From Allorhizocola rhizosphaerae (lineage in GTDB: Bacteria > Actinomycetota > Actinomycetes > Mycobacteriales > Micromonosporaceae): a stretch of DNA of 48,333 nucleotides. Below, in pieces: positions 17,510 through 25,653 of the stretch. Under the pieces are notes generated by a model, which did not search any database, was not told the origin of the DNA, and was given only the letters and a program-made list of their open reading frames with translations. The position numbers and the translations under genes are program-made. The stretch spans positions 1 through 48,333 of the forward strand of contig NZ_QJUG01000039.1 in assembly GCF_003426775.1 (NCBI RefSeq), written 5' to 3'. Numbering within the stretch: the first letter of the stretch is position 1; every line of letters begins with the position of its first letter.

Positions 17510-18720
17510 CAGTCGCCCTTCTGCTCAATCAGCTCGTGTGCCCGGCGGCGCGCCCATGATTCGGCCGCGAGCACATCTTCGACCGTACCCGGTTCGCCAA
17601 AGCCGGGTTCGGCGGACAGGATCTCCGCGACAGTGTCGACGATCGCCAAGAATGGCAGCCGTCCCTGAGCGAAAGCTGAGACACACTCCTCATTGGCCGC
17701 ATTGAAGATCGCGGGCTGGCAGCCGCCCGCGCGCCCGGCGCTCTTGGCCAGCTCGACGGCCGGAAACGCCTCGTTGTCCAGCGGCCGCAACTCCCAGTTG
17801 TGGGCAAGCGTCCAGTCCACCGCCGGCGCGGCATCGGGCACGCGATCGGGCCAGCCCAGCGCGAGCGCGATGGGCAGGCGCATGTCGGGCGGGCTTGCCT
17901 GGGCCATCGTGGACCCGTCGACGAACTCGACCAGCGAGTGCAGCACGGACTGCGGGTGCACCATGACCTCTATGTCGTCGTAGGACACGCCGAACAGCTC
18001 GTGCGCCTCGATCACCTCCAGCGCCTTGTTGACCAGCGTCGCCGAGTTGATCGTGACCACCGGGCCCATGTCCCACGTGGGGTGCTTGAGCGCCTCCTCG
18101 ACCGTCACATTCGCGAGTTCCTCACGGCGGCGGCCCCGGAACGCGCCCCCACTCGCGGTCAGAACCAATCGGCGGACCTCTTTCGGGGCACCGGATAGAA
18201 GGCACTGGAAGAGGGCGGAGTGCTCGCTGTCGACCGGCGTGATCTGGCCCGCCTTGGCTACCCGGCGCACCAGCGGGCCACCGGCCACGAGCGACTCCTT
18301 GTTGGCCAGCGCGAGCCGACGGCCCGCGCGCAGCGCGGCCAGCGTGGGCGCGAGGCCCAGCGACCCGACGACCCCGTTGAGCACGACATCGCACGGCCAC
18401 TCGGCGAGCTCGGTCATGGCCTGCGGCCCCGCGAGGATCTTGGGGATGCGGAACTCGCCCGTGGCGTAGCCCCGCTTGGCCGCCTCGGCGTAGAACGCCA
18501 GCTGGAGATCCTGCGCGGTGCTCGCCCTGGCCACGCCGACGGCCTCGACGCCCAGCTCCAGGGCCTGCGCGGCGAGCAGCTCCACGTTGCCGCCACCCGC
18601 GCCGAGCGCGACCAGCCGGAAGCGGTCGGGGTTGCGGCGCACGATATCGATCGCCTGCGTGCCGATTGAACCAGTCGAGCCGAGAAGAACTATGTGCGCC
18701 ACGCGCCTATTGTCTGTCAT
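17509..18720 (-). CDS. dxr: 1-deoxy-D-xylulose-5-phosphate reductoisomerase
   Basis: Makes 2-C-methyl-D-erythritol 4-phosphate with NADPH and is the committed step of the MEP pathway. The 403-residue protein shows the cofactor loop [16 protein letters not shown] (about residues 12-27), [11 protein letters not shown], the metal and substrate region [51 protein letters not shown] and the flexible-loop area [27 protein letters not shown] ribosome site stands directly before ATG 18720. It leads the dxr-rip1-ispG operon. Confidence 0.98.
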   Translation of the reverse strand: MTDNRRVAHIVLLGSTGSIGTQAIDIVRRNPDRFRLVALGAGGGNVELLAAQALELGVEAVGVARASTAQDLQLAFYAEAAKRGYATGEFRIPKILAGPQAMTELAEWPCDVVLNGVVGSLGLAPTLAALRAGRRLALANKESLVAGGPLVRRVAKAGQITPVDSEHSALFQCLLSGAPKEVRRLVLTASGGAFRGRRREELANVTVEEALKHPTWDMGPVVTINSATLVNKALEVIEAHELFGVSYDDIEVMVHPQSVLHSLVEFVDGSTMAQASPPDMRLPIALALGWPDRVPDAAPAVDWTLAHNWELRPLDNEAFPAVELAKSAGRAGGCQPAIFNAANEECVSAFAQGRLPFLAIVDTVAEILSAEPGFGEPGTVEDVLAAESWARRRAHELIEQKGD

Positions 18721-18831
18721 TCCTGCTCCCGCTAAAGCAAGTCCGCAGGCTGGCCACCCCAGACGTCGAACCGGAGCTTCGCGCTCACAGCCGCCCCGCC
18801 TACAGGGTGGGCGGCCGAGAATGGGCGCCGC

Positions 18832-18886
18832 CTTCCCTCCCGATCTTGACCACTTCGCGGATCAGAGATCGCTCAGTCCAGACGCC
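18832..18886 (+). repeat. 55-bp intergenic hairpin repeat, copy 1
   Basis: This 55-base sequence, with core CGATCTTGACCACTTCGCGG, occurs again inverted at 22681-22735 with 52 of 55 positions identical. It can fold as GATCTTGACCAC...GCGGATCAGAGATC with small bulges. It lies in the 182-base gap between the LCP gene stop and the dxr start. I see no coding potential in that gap. REP-like element or transcript-processing hairpin. Confidence 0.8.
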
Positions 18887-18902
18887 ACCGGGCGGCCGCG
18901 AC

Positions 18903-20183
18903 CTATTCCGGTGCGAGGAATTCGGGATGGCTGACCAGGAATTGCGAGATCGTCTCGTCGCGCACCGAATGGAACAGCTGCAACGACTCCGGGCTAAGGG
19001 TCTCGAACGCCACACCGTTGATCTCCGCAGAGGTGAAGTTGCCGGCATTCGTGCGGATCATGACGAGGTCCTCGGGCCGGATGTCCTTGAGGGTGAACAC
19101 GAAATCGACGAGCTTCTTGCCGGGGTGGTCGAGGACCATCGCCTTGCCACCGGCGGCGATCACCTTGTTGAGCCGGTTGAGGTCGGTGACCACGCCCTTG
19201 CTCATCGCCTTCTTGATCATCGCCTTGATCAGCTTCTGCTGGTTCTTCTGCCGGTCGTAGTCGCCGTTGTCCAGGCCCTTGCGGATGCGCGAATAGTCAA
19301 GGGCCAGCTCGGGTGAGAAGTGACGGCAGCCCACCTCGTGCACCAACCGCTTGCCGCCCGGCGGGATGCCGTGCACCTTGTCGGCGGCCTCCTCATACCA
19401 CGTCGGCACGATGTTGCCCTGCTTGTCCAGCGCCAGGTGGATAGACGTGGCGCGCTGATCCACGCACAGCTCCACGCCGCCGAGCTCCTCCAGCACGCCC
19501 TTGAACCCGTCGAAGTCGATCAGCATGGCGCCGTGGAATTTGATCCCGGTCAGCCTGAACACCGTCTTGGACAGCAGGTCGACACCGGCGGAGCGCCGCA
19601 CAACCTCCGGATCCAGTTTTTTGGCCTTCGCGATCTCATCGGCCTTCACACCGCGATAGCCGTAGCCGAACGCCGCGTTGATCTTCTCGGTGCTCCCGTT
19701 GTATCCATACGCACGCTCGGCAGGGATGGCGACCCTGGTGTCGCGCGGGATGGACAGCAGATAGGCCTGATCGTGGGACTTGGGGATGTGCATCACCACG
19801 ATCGTGTCCGACAGCACGCCCTCGCGGTGCCCCGGCCCGGTGTAGCTGGGCTCCACGTCGATGCCGACCAGCAGCAGGTTGATCGCGCCGTCGATGTTGT
19901 TGCCGGCAAACGCCTCCGACTTGTCATCGATCATGTTGCTGGTCGTGATGCTGTCGTCCAGCTTGGCCGAGGCCATTCTGAGCGTGACCAGCGCGCCCCC
20001 GCCGACCATCATCAGCAGGGCGCCCAGGATCACCGTGAGCTTGGCCCACGCCGGGTCCTTCGGGCGCGTGCGCTTCTGCTTCTTCGCGCTCTTCGGGCCT
20101 TTGGCATTTCTTGGGCCCTTCGCGCTCTTGGAGGTCTTGGCTGGCGTCGTGTCCTCGAGCCGTTTTCTGCTGGACCTGGACAC
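18903..20183 (-). CDS. LytR-CpsA-Psr (LCP) family cell-wall glycopolymer ligase
   Basis: Attaches glycopolymers to peptidoglycan from undecaprenyl carriers on the outer membrane face. A Lys/Ser/Pro-rich cytoplasmic tail leads to one helix (WAKLTVILGALLMMVGGGALVT), then the LCP domain with INLLLVGID, SDTIVVMHIP, YLLSIPRDTRV, INAAFGYGYRG and ALDYSRIRKGLDNGDYDRQKNQQ. I place the start at GTG 20183 because GGAGAAA lies just upstream. An alternative GTG at 20267 overlaps the rhomboid stop as GTGA and would add 28 residues. Co-directional with the rhomboid gene and probably co-transcribed. Confidence 0.92.
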   Translation of the reverse strand: MSRSSRKRLEDTTPAKTSKSAKGPRNAKGPKSAKKQKRTRPKDPAWAKLTVILGALLMMVGGGALVTLRMASAKLDDSITTSNMIDDKSEAFAGNNIDGAINLLLVGIDVEPSYTGPGHREGVLSDTIVVMHIPKSHDQAYLLSIPRDTRVAIPAERAYGYNGSTEKINAAFGYGYRGVKADEIAKAKKLDPEVVRRSAGVDLLSKTVFRLTGIKFHGAMLIDFDGFKGVLEELGGVELCVDQRATSIHLALDKQGNIVPTWYEEAADKVHGIPPGGKRLVHEVGCRHFSPELALDYSRIRKGLDNGDYDRQKNQQKLIKAMIKKAMSKGVVTDLNRLNKVIAAGGKAMVLDHPGKKLVDFVFTLKDIRPEDLVMIRTNAGNFTSAEINGVAFETLSPESLQLFHSVRDETISQFLVSHPEFLAPE

Positions 20184-20263
20184 GCTTTCTCCGTTCTGCG
20201 TCGGGGCGGCTGTCTGGCGGGCCGGCCCGTGGGGGCGGGCGGCCGGCGAGGGTGGGCGCAAAC

Positions 20264-20974
20264 TCACTGTACCCGTCTACGCTGGGGCCGCCTCCCTCGT
20301 AGAGGTATCGCCATCAGGACTCCGAACAGGAATCCGATGATATGCGCCAAATATGCGACCGATCCCGCTTCGACCGCATAGCCCGATGAGTATATCCACT
20401 GCAGCACAAACCACACGCCCAGCACAAGCCATGCGGGCAGCGGCAGCGGGATGATGATGACGAGGCTCCACACACGAGCCCACGGGAACAGCACGAGGTA
20501 GGCACCGAGCACACCGGACACCGCGCCGGACGCGCCGATCAAGGGTGCGTTGAGCGTCGGGTCGGACAGCGCGAACGCATATGCCGCAACATAACCCGCA
20601 GCAGCGTAGAACAGCAGGAAGCGCACGTGCCCGAGGCGGTCCTCGACATTGTTGCCAAAGATCCACAGGAACAGCATGTTGCCCAGCAGATGCAGCCACC
20701 CGGCGTGCAGGAACATCGAAAACAGCACGGACAGCGCGACCTGCTTGTCGTATGACGGCGGGCCGAACCCGCACGTCTGCGTGGGCACCACCTGCAGCGG
20801 CTCGTTGCGCATGAGCTCCAGCGGGATGGCACCCCACTCGTAGAGAAACGCGTTGAGCTCGCACACGTTGGCCGCGGGCGTGGTGAGGAACGAGATCACG
20901 TTGGCCACGATCAGCGAGAGCGTGACCACCGGAAACCGGCGCACCGGGTTGACGTCGTGCACAGGTAGCACCAC
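20264..20974 (-). CDS. Rhomboid family intramembrane serine protease
   Basis: A 236-residue polytopic membrane protein. The first helix is followed by an external loop (about residues 38-75), then the rhomboid hallmarks HAGWLHLLGNMLFLWIFGNNVED, catalytic serine in IGASGAVSGVLGAYL and catalytic histidine in AHIIGFLFG. The long first loop has two cysteines (VCELN and TQTCGF) that might form a disulphide. The start is GTG 20974, with another GTG next to it and no clear ribosome site. The substrate is unknown. The last bases overlap the alternative LCP start. Confidence 0.93.
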   Translation of the reverse strand: MVLPVHDVNPVRRFPVVTLSLIVANVISFLTTPAANVCELNAFLYEWGAIPLELMRNEPLQVVPTQTCGFGPPSYDKQVALSVLFSMFLHAGWLHLLGNMLFLWIFGNNVEDRLGHVRFLLFYAAAGYVAAYAFALSDPTLNAPLIGASGAVSGVLGAYLVLFPWARVWSLVIIIPLPLPAWLVLGVWFVLQWIYSSGYAVEAGSVAYLAHIIGFLFGVLMAIPLRGRRPQRRRVQ

Positions 20975-21045
20975 GCGGTAACTCTATGCTCGCGCCAAAG
21001 CAACTCGCGAGACATCGCCACCCTTTTATGCCGCCACCCTCCCTT

Positions 21046-21083
21046 GCGATCTTGAAACGGGAAAGGCGTGTTTTCAAGATCGC
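21046..21083. terminator. Hairpin after the FAD oxidoreductase gene
   Basis: GCGATCTTGAAAC (21046-21058) pairs with GTTTTCAAGATCGC (21070-21083) with one bulge and an 11-base loop. Shorter flanking complementarity (CTCGC...CATCGCC near 21004 with GGCGATGCGAG near 21101) could extend it. It lies 39 bases past the stop of the oxidoreductase gene. The preceding CCCTCCCTTGCGATCTTGA resembles the 55-bp repeats at 18832 and 22681. Confidence 0.55.
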
Positions 21084-21121
21084 GGCGGGAAAACAGCGGC
21101 GGCGATGCGAGAAGTCCGGGC

Positions 21122-22630
21122 TCAGTGAGCGGGCAGGTCCTGAAGAATCGCTTGGGCGGCGTTGTGACCCGCTGCCCCGATTACCGATCCGGCCGGGTGG
21201 CAGCCCGCCGAACCCGCGTAGAGCCCGGCGAGCCCGGTGAAGTAGGGCATCCGGTCGTTGAAGCTCACGGTGTTGTCGACGTGATGGATGTGCCCGCCGG
21301 TGATGCCGAAGTGCGACTCGATGCCCTGCGGCGTCAGCGTGAAGGAATCCGCGACCAACGAGGACGTGCCGGGCGCGTAATAGTCGCAAATGGACAGCAG
21401 CTTGTCCACATAGGACCCGAGCTCGACCCCATAGGGGACGGACTGCACGAACAGCGCGCTGGAGTGGTGACCCGCGGCATCGGACAGGGACGGATCGACG
21501 GTGGTGTGCAGGTACCACTCTATCGTCGGCTCGTCGGGCAGCTCCCCCGCCTGGACCTGGGCCCACATCCGGCGCAGGCGGGCCAGCGGCTGGTCCCCGT
21601 CGGAGCCGGGCAGCAGGTGGATGGTCGAGCCGAACACCTGTCCGGGCGGGTCGCAGGTGAAGCGCGGCAACCCGGACAGGGCGAGGTTCACCTTGAGCGT
21701 GGTGCCGGTGCGCTGCCGCGCCAGCATGTGCGAACGCAGCGGGGCCGGGAACGCGTCTCCCGCGAGGCGGATCAGCTCGTAGGGGTCGCACGCCCCGAGC
21801 ACGGCCTTCGCGTCGATCTCCTCCCCGGAGTCCAGCACGACTCCCGTCACCACACCATCCGATGTGGACAGACCGGCGACGCGCGCCGACGTGCGTATGA
21901 CCCCGCCCAGCGAACGGAATTTGTCGGCGAGCATGCGCGACACCGTCCCCATCCCGCCGCGCGTGATCATCCAGGTGCCGTCGGCGCCCGGCAGCCGGCA
22001 CATGTTGTGCACCAGGAAGTTGTGGCCCGTGCCGGGGTCGTCGGGACCGGCGTTGATGCCCGACAAGCCGTCGGTCACCGCGTACATGGAAATAAGCAGT
22101 TCTGATTCGAAATCGAACCGCTTGAGGTAATCCAGCACGCTGCCGCGCACGAGATCGACGAACGTCTGCCGGAGGGAAGGCCGGATGTAGCGCTCGGCCG
22201 TCTCCTCCACCGAACCGGGATTGGCCAGCCAGGCCGGCGCGAGATCCTCGCGCAACTGGGCCAGCTCCGCCTGCATGGCATCGTCGGCCCTGCGATCGGC
22301 ATCGGAGTAGATGCCGTTGTCGATCCGTTGCGAGCCGCGCAGCAAATAGCGAGACGTGGACGTCGGCAGGAAGTAGTGCGGGTCGCGGCGTACCACCGGA
22401 ATCTCGACCTCAAGCAGGCGCATCAGCTCCGGCGGCATCAGGCCCAGCAGATAGGACCCCGTCGACTGCTGCAGCTCGGGCACCCTCGGGAAGGGCCGCT
22501 CGGTGCGGGTCGCGCCGCCGATCACGGTGGCCGCCTCCAGCATCGTCACGCGCAGCCCGGCCCGCGCCAGCAGGATGCCGCTGACCAGGCCGTTGTGCCC
22601 GGTACCAATGATCACAACATCAGGGGTCAT
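21122..22630 (-). CDS. FAD-dependent oxidoreductase, phytoene desaturase-like (PYROXD2 type)
   Basis: A 502-residue flavoprotein. The N-terminal dinucleotide-binding motif VVIIGTGHNGLVSGILLARAG (first residues 5-25) has the GHNGL variant found in the CrtI/PYROXD2 group, followed by LEAATVIGGATRTE. The substrate domain includes a conserved PGTGHNFLVHNMCRLPGADGTWMITRGGMG. The C-terminal FAD motif is GLYAGSAGCHPAGSVIGAAGHNAA. Despite the CrtI fold there is no carotenoid gene cluster here, so a carotenoid role is not supported. Oxidation of an unknown lipid or amine is equally possible. Confidence 0.88.
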   Translation of the reverse strand: MTPDVVIIGTGHNGLVSGILLARAGLRVTMLEAATVIGGATRTERPFPRVPELQQSTGSYLLGLMPPELMRLLEVEIPVVRRDPHYFLPTSTSRYLLRGSQRIDNGIYSDADRRADDAMQAELAQLREDLAPAWLANPGSVEETAERYIRPSLRQTFVDLVRGSVLDYLKRFDFESELLISMYAVTDGLSGINAGPDDPGTGHNFLVHNMCRLPGADGTWMITRGGMGTVSRMLADKFRSLGGVIRTSARVAGLSTSDGVVTGVVLDSGEEIDAKAVLGACDPYELIRLAGDAFPAPLRSHMLARQRTGTTLKVNLALSGLPRFTCDPPGQVFGSTIHLLPGSDGDQPLARLRRMWAQVQAGELPDEPTIEWYLHTTVDPSLSDAAGHHSSALFVQSVPYGVELGSYVDKLLSICDYYAPGTSSLVADSFTLTPQGIESHFGITGGHIHHVDNTVSFNDRMPYFTGLAGLYAGSAGCHPAGSVIGAAGHNAAQAILQDLPAH

Positions 22631-22668
22631 ACCGACGCAGCCTACTCGTTTCTACTGACCAACGACTC

Positions 22669-22757
22669 AGCTCAGCCGCCGGCGTCTGGACTGAGCGATC
22701 TTTGATCCACGAAGTGGTCAAGATCGGAAGGGAAGATGCCGGCCAAAAGGCTGAGCT
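22669..22757 (-). repeat. Hairpin repeat, copy 2 (55-bp core 22681-22735) with outer stem
   Basis: The core is the inverted counterpart of 18832-18886, with 52 of 55 positions identical. It can form GATCTTTGATCCAC-GAA-GTGGTCAAGATC. Here it is framed by further exact arms AGCTCAGCC (22669-22677) and GGCTGAGCT (22749-22757) and by GCCGGC on both sides, giving an 89-base nested hairpin. It sits between the TetR stop and the oxidoreductase start. Confidence 0.8.
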
Positions 22758-22771
22758 GCCGGCGAGTCGCT

Positions 22772-23425
22772 TTAGCGCGAGCGAAGATCTGCGGTCATGT
22801 CGGCCAGCTCGGACTCGAACAGCGCCGTCGCGTCGGTGAGCGCCCAGTTCAGATGGCCGAACGCCTCAGCCATGATCACACCGTAGAGCCGCGTCCACCC
22901 CTTGAGGAACAGCGCCGTCACGCTCGGCGGGAGATCCTCGTGGGCCGGGAGGTCCACGAGGACGTCGGGCAGCCGCCCCTGCCGGTAGAGCTCGACCATC
23001 AGATCGGTGAAGATCCGGCCGAACCGATGCCCCGCATCCTGCAGCGAGTTGCATCCGTCGATGAACTGGTTCACACCGGGCAGCGGCGGCCCAAACATCA
23101 GGGCGGTCTCGGCCGGGTGGGCCAAGACCCAGCGCCGAAACTCCCGCGCCATGGCATGCAGCTTTTCGATAACCCCATCCGGTACCGCGTCGCGCACCGC
23201 TTCGCACGCGATGCGCAGCTCCGTGTAGAGGTCGGTGCACAGATCCAGGACGAGCGCGTCGAGGCTGGCGTAGTAGCGGTAGAGCGCCGGCGCGGTCATG
23301 CCCATGTCACGGGCGATCGCGCGCAGCGAGATGCTGCTGGGACCGCCCGCGACCAGGTGCTGCCGCGCGACCGCCTTGATTTCGGCGAGCGTGGCCTCGC
23401 GGCGACGCTGTGACCTATCCGACAC
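22772..23425 (-). CDS. TetR family repressor with WHG-type C-terminal domain
   Basis: A 217-residue regulator. The helix-turn-helix spans about residues 30-50 (SLRAIARDMGMTAPALYRYYASLDALV). The C-terminal part contains FLKGWTRLYGVIMAEAFGHL, the Trp-based motif of the WHG family of ligand-binding domains. It is divergent from the MMPL exporter with a 77-base gap holding a palindrome, the classic layout of a repressor controlling a lipid or drug exporter and itself. The ligand is unknown. Confidence 0.93.
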   Translation of the reverse strand: MSDRSQRRREATLAEIKAVARQHLVAGGPSSISLRAIARDMGMTAPALYRYYASLDALVLDLCTDLYTELRIACEAVRDAVPDGVIEKLHAMAREFRRWVLAHPAETALMFGPPLPGVNQFIDGCNSLQDAGHRFGRIFTDLMVELYRQGRLPDVLVDLPAHEDLPPSVTALFLKGWTRLYGVIMAEAFGHLNWALTDATALFESELADMTADLRSR

Positions 23426-23457
23426 AAGCTTCCTTCGCGTTAACGGTGTTCACTAAT

Positions 23458-23471
23458 CTAACCAGTGTTAG
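23458..23471. promoter_or_regulatory. Probable TetR operator
   Basis: CTAACCAGTGTTAG is a perfect inverted repeat (CTAAC/GTTAG, 4-base spacer) centred between the divergent TetR and MMPL genes, 31 bases before the MMPL start. A looser half-site, GGTGTTCACTAA, lies just before it. The assignment is from position and symmetry. Confidence 0.5.
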
Positions 23472-23502
23472 CTCAGCCAGCTTACTTTGCTTGGGGGACT
23501 TT

Positions 23503-25584
23503 ATGTTAGGGCGTGCCGTGGTGCGGTTCCGGTGGCTCGTGCTGGTGTTGACGCTCGGTGTCGTGGCGATCGGCGCGACCTGGGGCGGTGGCGTGTTCAA
23601 CGACCTGATCAGCGGCGGCTTCGACGATCCCGGCAGCCAGTCGAGCCGCGCCCGCGAGGCGATCACCGCGCAGGTGGGCCCGCAGGAGGTCGACATCGTC
23701 GCCGTCTACACCGCCCCCGATCCCGCGCTCGCGGCCCAGGCCGTGGCCGCGCGCCTGGAGGGGCGGGCCGAGGTCGCGACCGTCCAGAGTGGACCACCGT
23801 CGCACGACGGCCGCTCGGTCTACCTGGCGATCCAGCTGCGCGACGGTGCCGAAGACGCCAAACTGGCCGACCTCGAAGCGATCCGGCCCTTGCTCGCGGC
23901 CGACCCACCGGCCACGACCCAGATCGGCGGGCTCATGCCGTTCCTCGACGACGCGAACAAGCAGATCAGCGAGGACATCACCAAGGCCGAGCTGATCAGC
24001 CTGCCGATCCTGCTGATCCTGCTCATCTTCATCTTCCGGGGCGTTGTCGCGGCACTGACGCCCCTGCTGGTCGGCATTTTGGCGGTGCTCGGCGCGTTCA
24101 CCACGGTGCGGCTGCTCGCGCAGGTGACCGACGTGTCGGTGTTCGCCATCAACATCATCACGATGCTGGGCCTGGGCATGGCCATCGACTATTCGCTGTT
24201 CATCGTGTCGCGGTTCCGGGAGGAGCTGGCCAATGGACTGTCCACATCGGACGCTGTGGTGGCGTCGCTGGCCCGTGCCGGGCGGACGGTGCTTGTGTCG
24301 GGGCTTACCGTCGCGCTCGCACTGGCGAGCCTGCTCGTGTTCCCCATGGACTTCCTCAAGTCGATGGCGTGGGGCGGCATGTCGGCCGTGCTCGTGGCGA
24401 TGGTGGCCGCGCTCACCGCGCTGCCGGCGCTGCTGGCTGTGCTCGGGCCCCGGGTCAACTCGCTGCGCGTGCGGCTGCCTCGGGCCGCGCGGCCGGTCGA
24501 GGTGCACGCGCTGTCCGGTGTCCAGTCCAATCAGGACAGTGGCGGGTGGGCGAAACTGGCCCGCAGCGTGATGCGCCGCCCCGTGATTTACGCGGTCGGC
24601 GTCACCGCGCTGCTGCTCGCGCTCGCGACCCCGTTCCTGCGCCTCGAGCTTGGCGGGTTCGACGAGCGCGTGCTCCCCGACGGCACGGAGTCGCGTGAGG
24701 TCAGCGAGCGGCTGGTCAAGGACTTCCCGGGCGGGGGCTATCCGATCACCGTGCTGGTGAACGGGCCCGTGGGCGACCTACCTCAGCGCATCGACGGGCT
24801 CGACGGCGCCACGGGTGTGCGGGTCACCGCGCAGCGCGGTGACGCGACCCTGCTCTGGGTGAGCTATGCGGGCGAGGCGACGGGCGAGGCTGCGCGGGAA
24901 CTTGTGGGCGACATCCGGTCGCTGGAGGCTCCGGCCGGTACCCAGATGATGGTTGGCGGAAGGTCGGCGGCGGACGTCGATCAGATCCAGGCCTTTGGCG
25001 ACCGCCTGCCATGGATGCTCCTGCTCATCGCGGCCAGCACGTTCGTGCTGCTGTTCCTCGCGTTCGGCTCGGTGGTGCTGCCGCTCAAAGCGATCCTGAT
25101 GAACGTCATCTCGATCGGTGCGTCGTTCGGCGTCGTGGTGTGGGTGTTCCAGGACGGGCACCTCGCCGACTGGCTGGGGGTGACGGTCACCGGGTTCCTG
25201 GAGCCCTCCAACCTGGTGCTGATGCTCGCGATCCTGTTCGGGCTCGCGACCGACTACGAGGTGTTCCTGCTGTCCCGGGTGCGTGAAGAGTGGGATGCCA
25301 AGCGCGACAACACCCACGCCGTGGCGCTTGGCCTGCAGCGCACGGGCGGGATCATCACGGCGGCCGCGCTGCTGCTCATCATCGTGGTGGCCGGATTCGC
25401 CACGGGTGGCACCGCGACCATCAAGCTGCTGGGCGTGGGCACGGTCGTGGCCATCGCGGTCGACGCGGCGCTGGTGCGCACGCTTCTGGTGCCCGCGACC
25501 ATGCGCCTGCTTGGCAAGTGGAACTGGTGGGCGCCAAGGCCGCTCGCCTGGACATATCAACGATTTGGCATCCGCGAGTCATAG
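23503..25584 (+). CDS. MMPL family RND transporter
   Basis: A 693-residue exporter of lipids or hydrophobic compounds. The order is: first helix, extracytoplasmic porter domain (about residues 30-165), five helices including the proton-relay motif MLGLGMAIDYSLFIVSRFREE, a cytoplasmic linker (about 325-370), a second helix and porter domain (about 385-500) and the second motif ILFGLATDYEVFLLSRVREEW. Both Asp-Tyr pairs are present. GGGGG lies before ATG 23503. Earlier in-frame codons run into the operator. The pairing with a divergent TetR gene suggests ligand-induced expression. Confidence 0.93.
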   Translation: MLGRAVVRFRWLVLVLTLGVVAIGATWGGGVFNDLISGGFDDPGSQSSRAREAITAQVGPQEVDIVAVYTAPDPALAAQAVAARLEGRAEVATVQSGPPSHDGRSVYLAIQLRDGAEDAKLADLEAIRPLLAADPPATTQIGGLMPFLDDANKQISEDITKAELISLPILLILLIFIFRGVVAALTPLLVGILAVLGAFTTVRLLAQVTDVSVFAINIITMLGLGMAIDYSLFIVSRFREELANGLSTSDAVVASLARAGRTVLVSGLTVALALASLLVFPMDFLKSMAWGGMSAVLVAMVAALTALPALLAVLGPRVNSLRVRLPRAARPVEVHALSGVQSNQDSGGWAKLARSVMRRPVIYAVGVTALLLALATPFLRLELGGFDERVLPDGTESREVSERLVKDFPGGGYPITVLVNGPVGDLPQRIDGLDGATGVRVTAQRGDATLLWVSYAGEATGEAARELVGDIRSLEAPAGTQMMVGGRSAADVDQIQAFGDRLPWMLLLIAASTFVLLFLAFGSVVLPLKAILMNVISIGASFGVVVWVFQDGHLADWLGVTVTGFLEPSNLVLMLAILFGLATDYEVFLLSRVREEWDAKRDNTHAVALGLQRTGGIITAAALLLIIVVAGFATGGTATIKLLGVGTVVAIAVDAALVRTLLVPATMRLLGKWNWWAPRPLAWTYQRFGIRES

Positions 25585-25623
25585 AAAGTTCACTACTACC
25601 TCCAGCCCATCGGTTAACATCCC

Positions 25624-25635
25624 TCGATATATCGA
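25624..25635. promoter_or_regulatory. TCGATATATCGA palindrome, second PadR-type site
   Basis: A perfect 12-base palindrome 19 bases before the GTG start of the PhoX-like gene. It is nested in a wider inverted repeat, CCCATCG (25607-25613) with CGATGGG (25633-25639), and GTTAAC lies between. The core and the GTTAAC/CCATCG companions match the site in front of the PadR gene at 9673. Confidence 0.5.
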
Positions 25636-25653
25636 TGGGCATGGAGGTTCACT

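Noticed and set aside
20277-22001. 574-codon minus-strand frame spanning two genes
   Set aside because: It crosses the rhomboid and oxidoreductase genes in a different frame and has the Arg/Ala/Gly composition of shadow translation.
21122-22630. Carotenoid biosynthesis role for the CrtI-like protein
   Set aside because: No crtB, crtE or other carotenoid gene lies nearby, and the GHNGL motif fits the broader PYROXD2 group.
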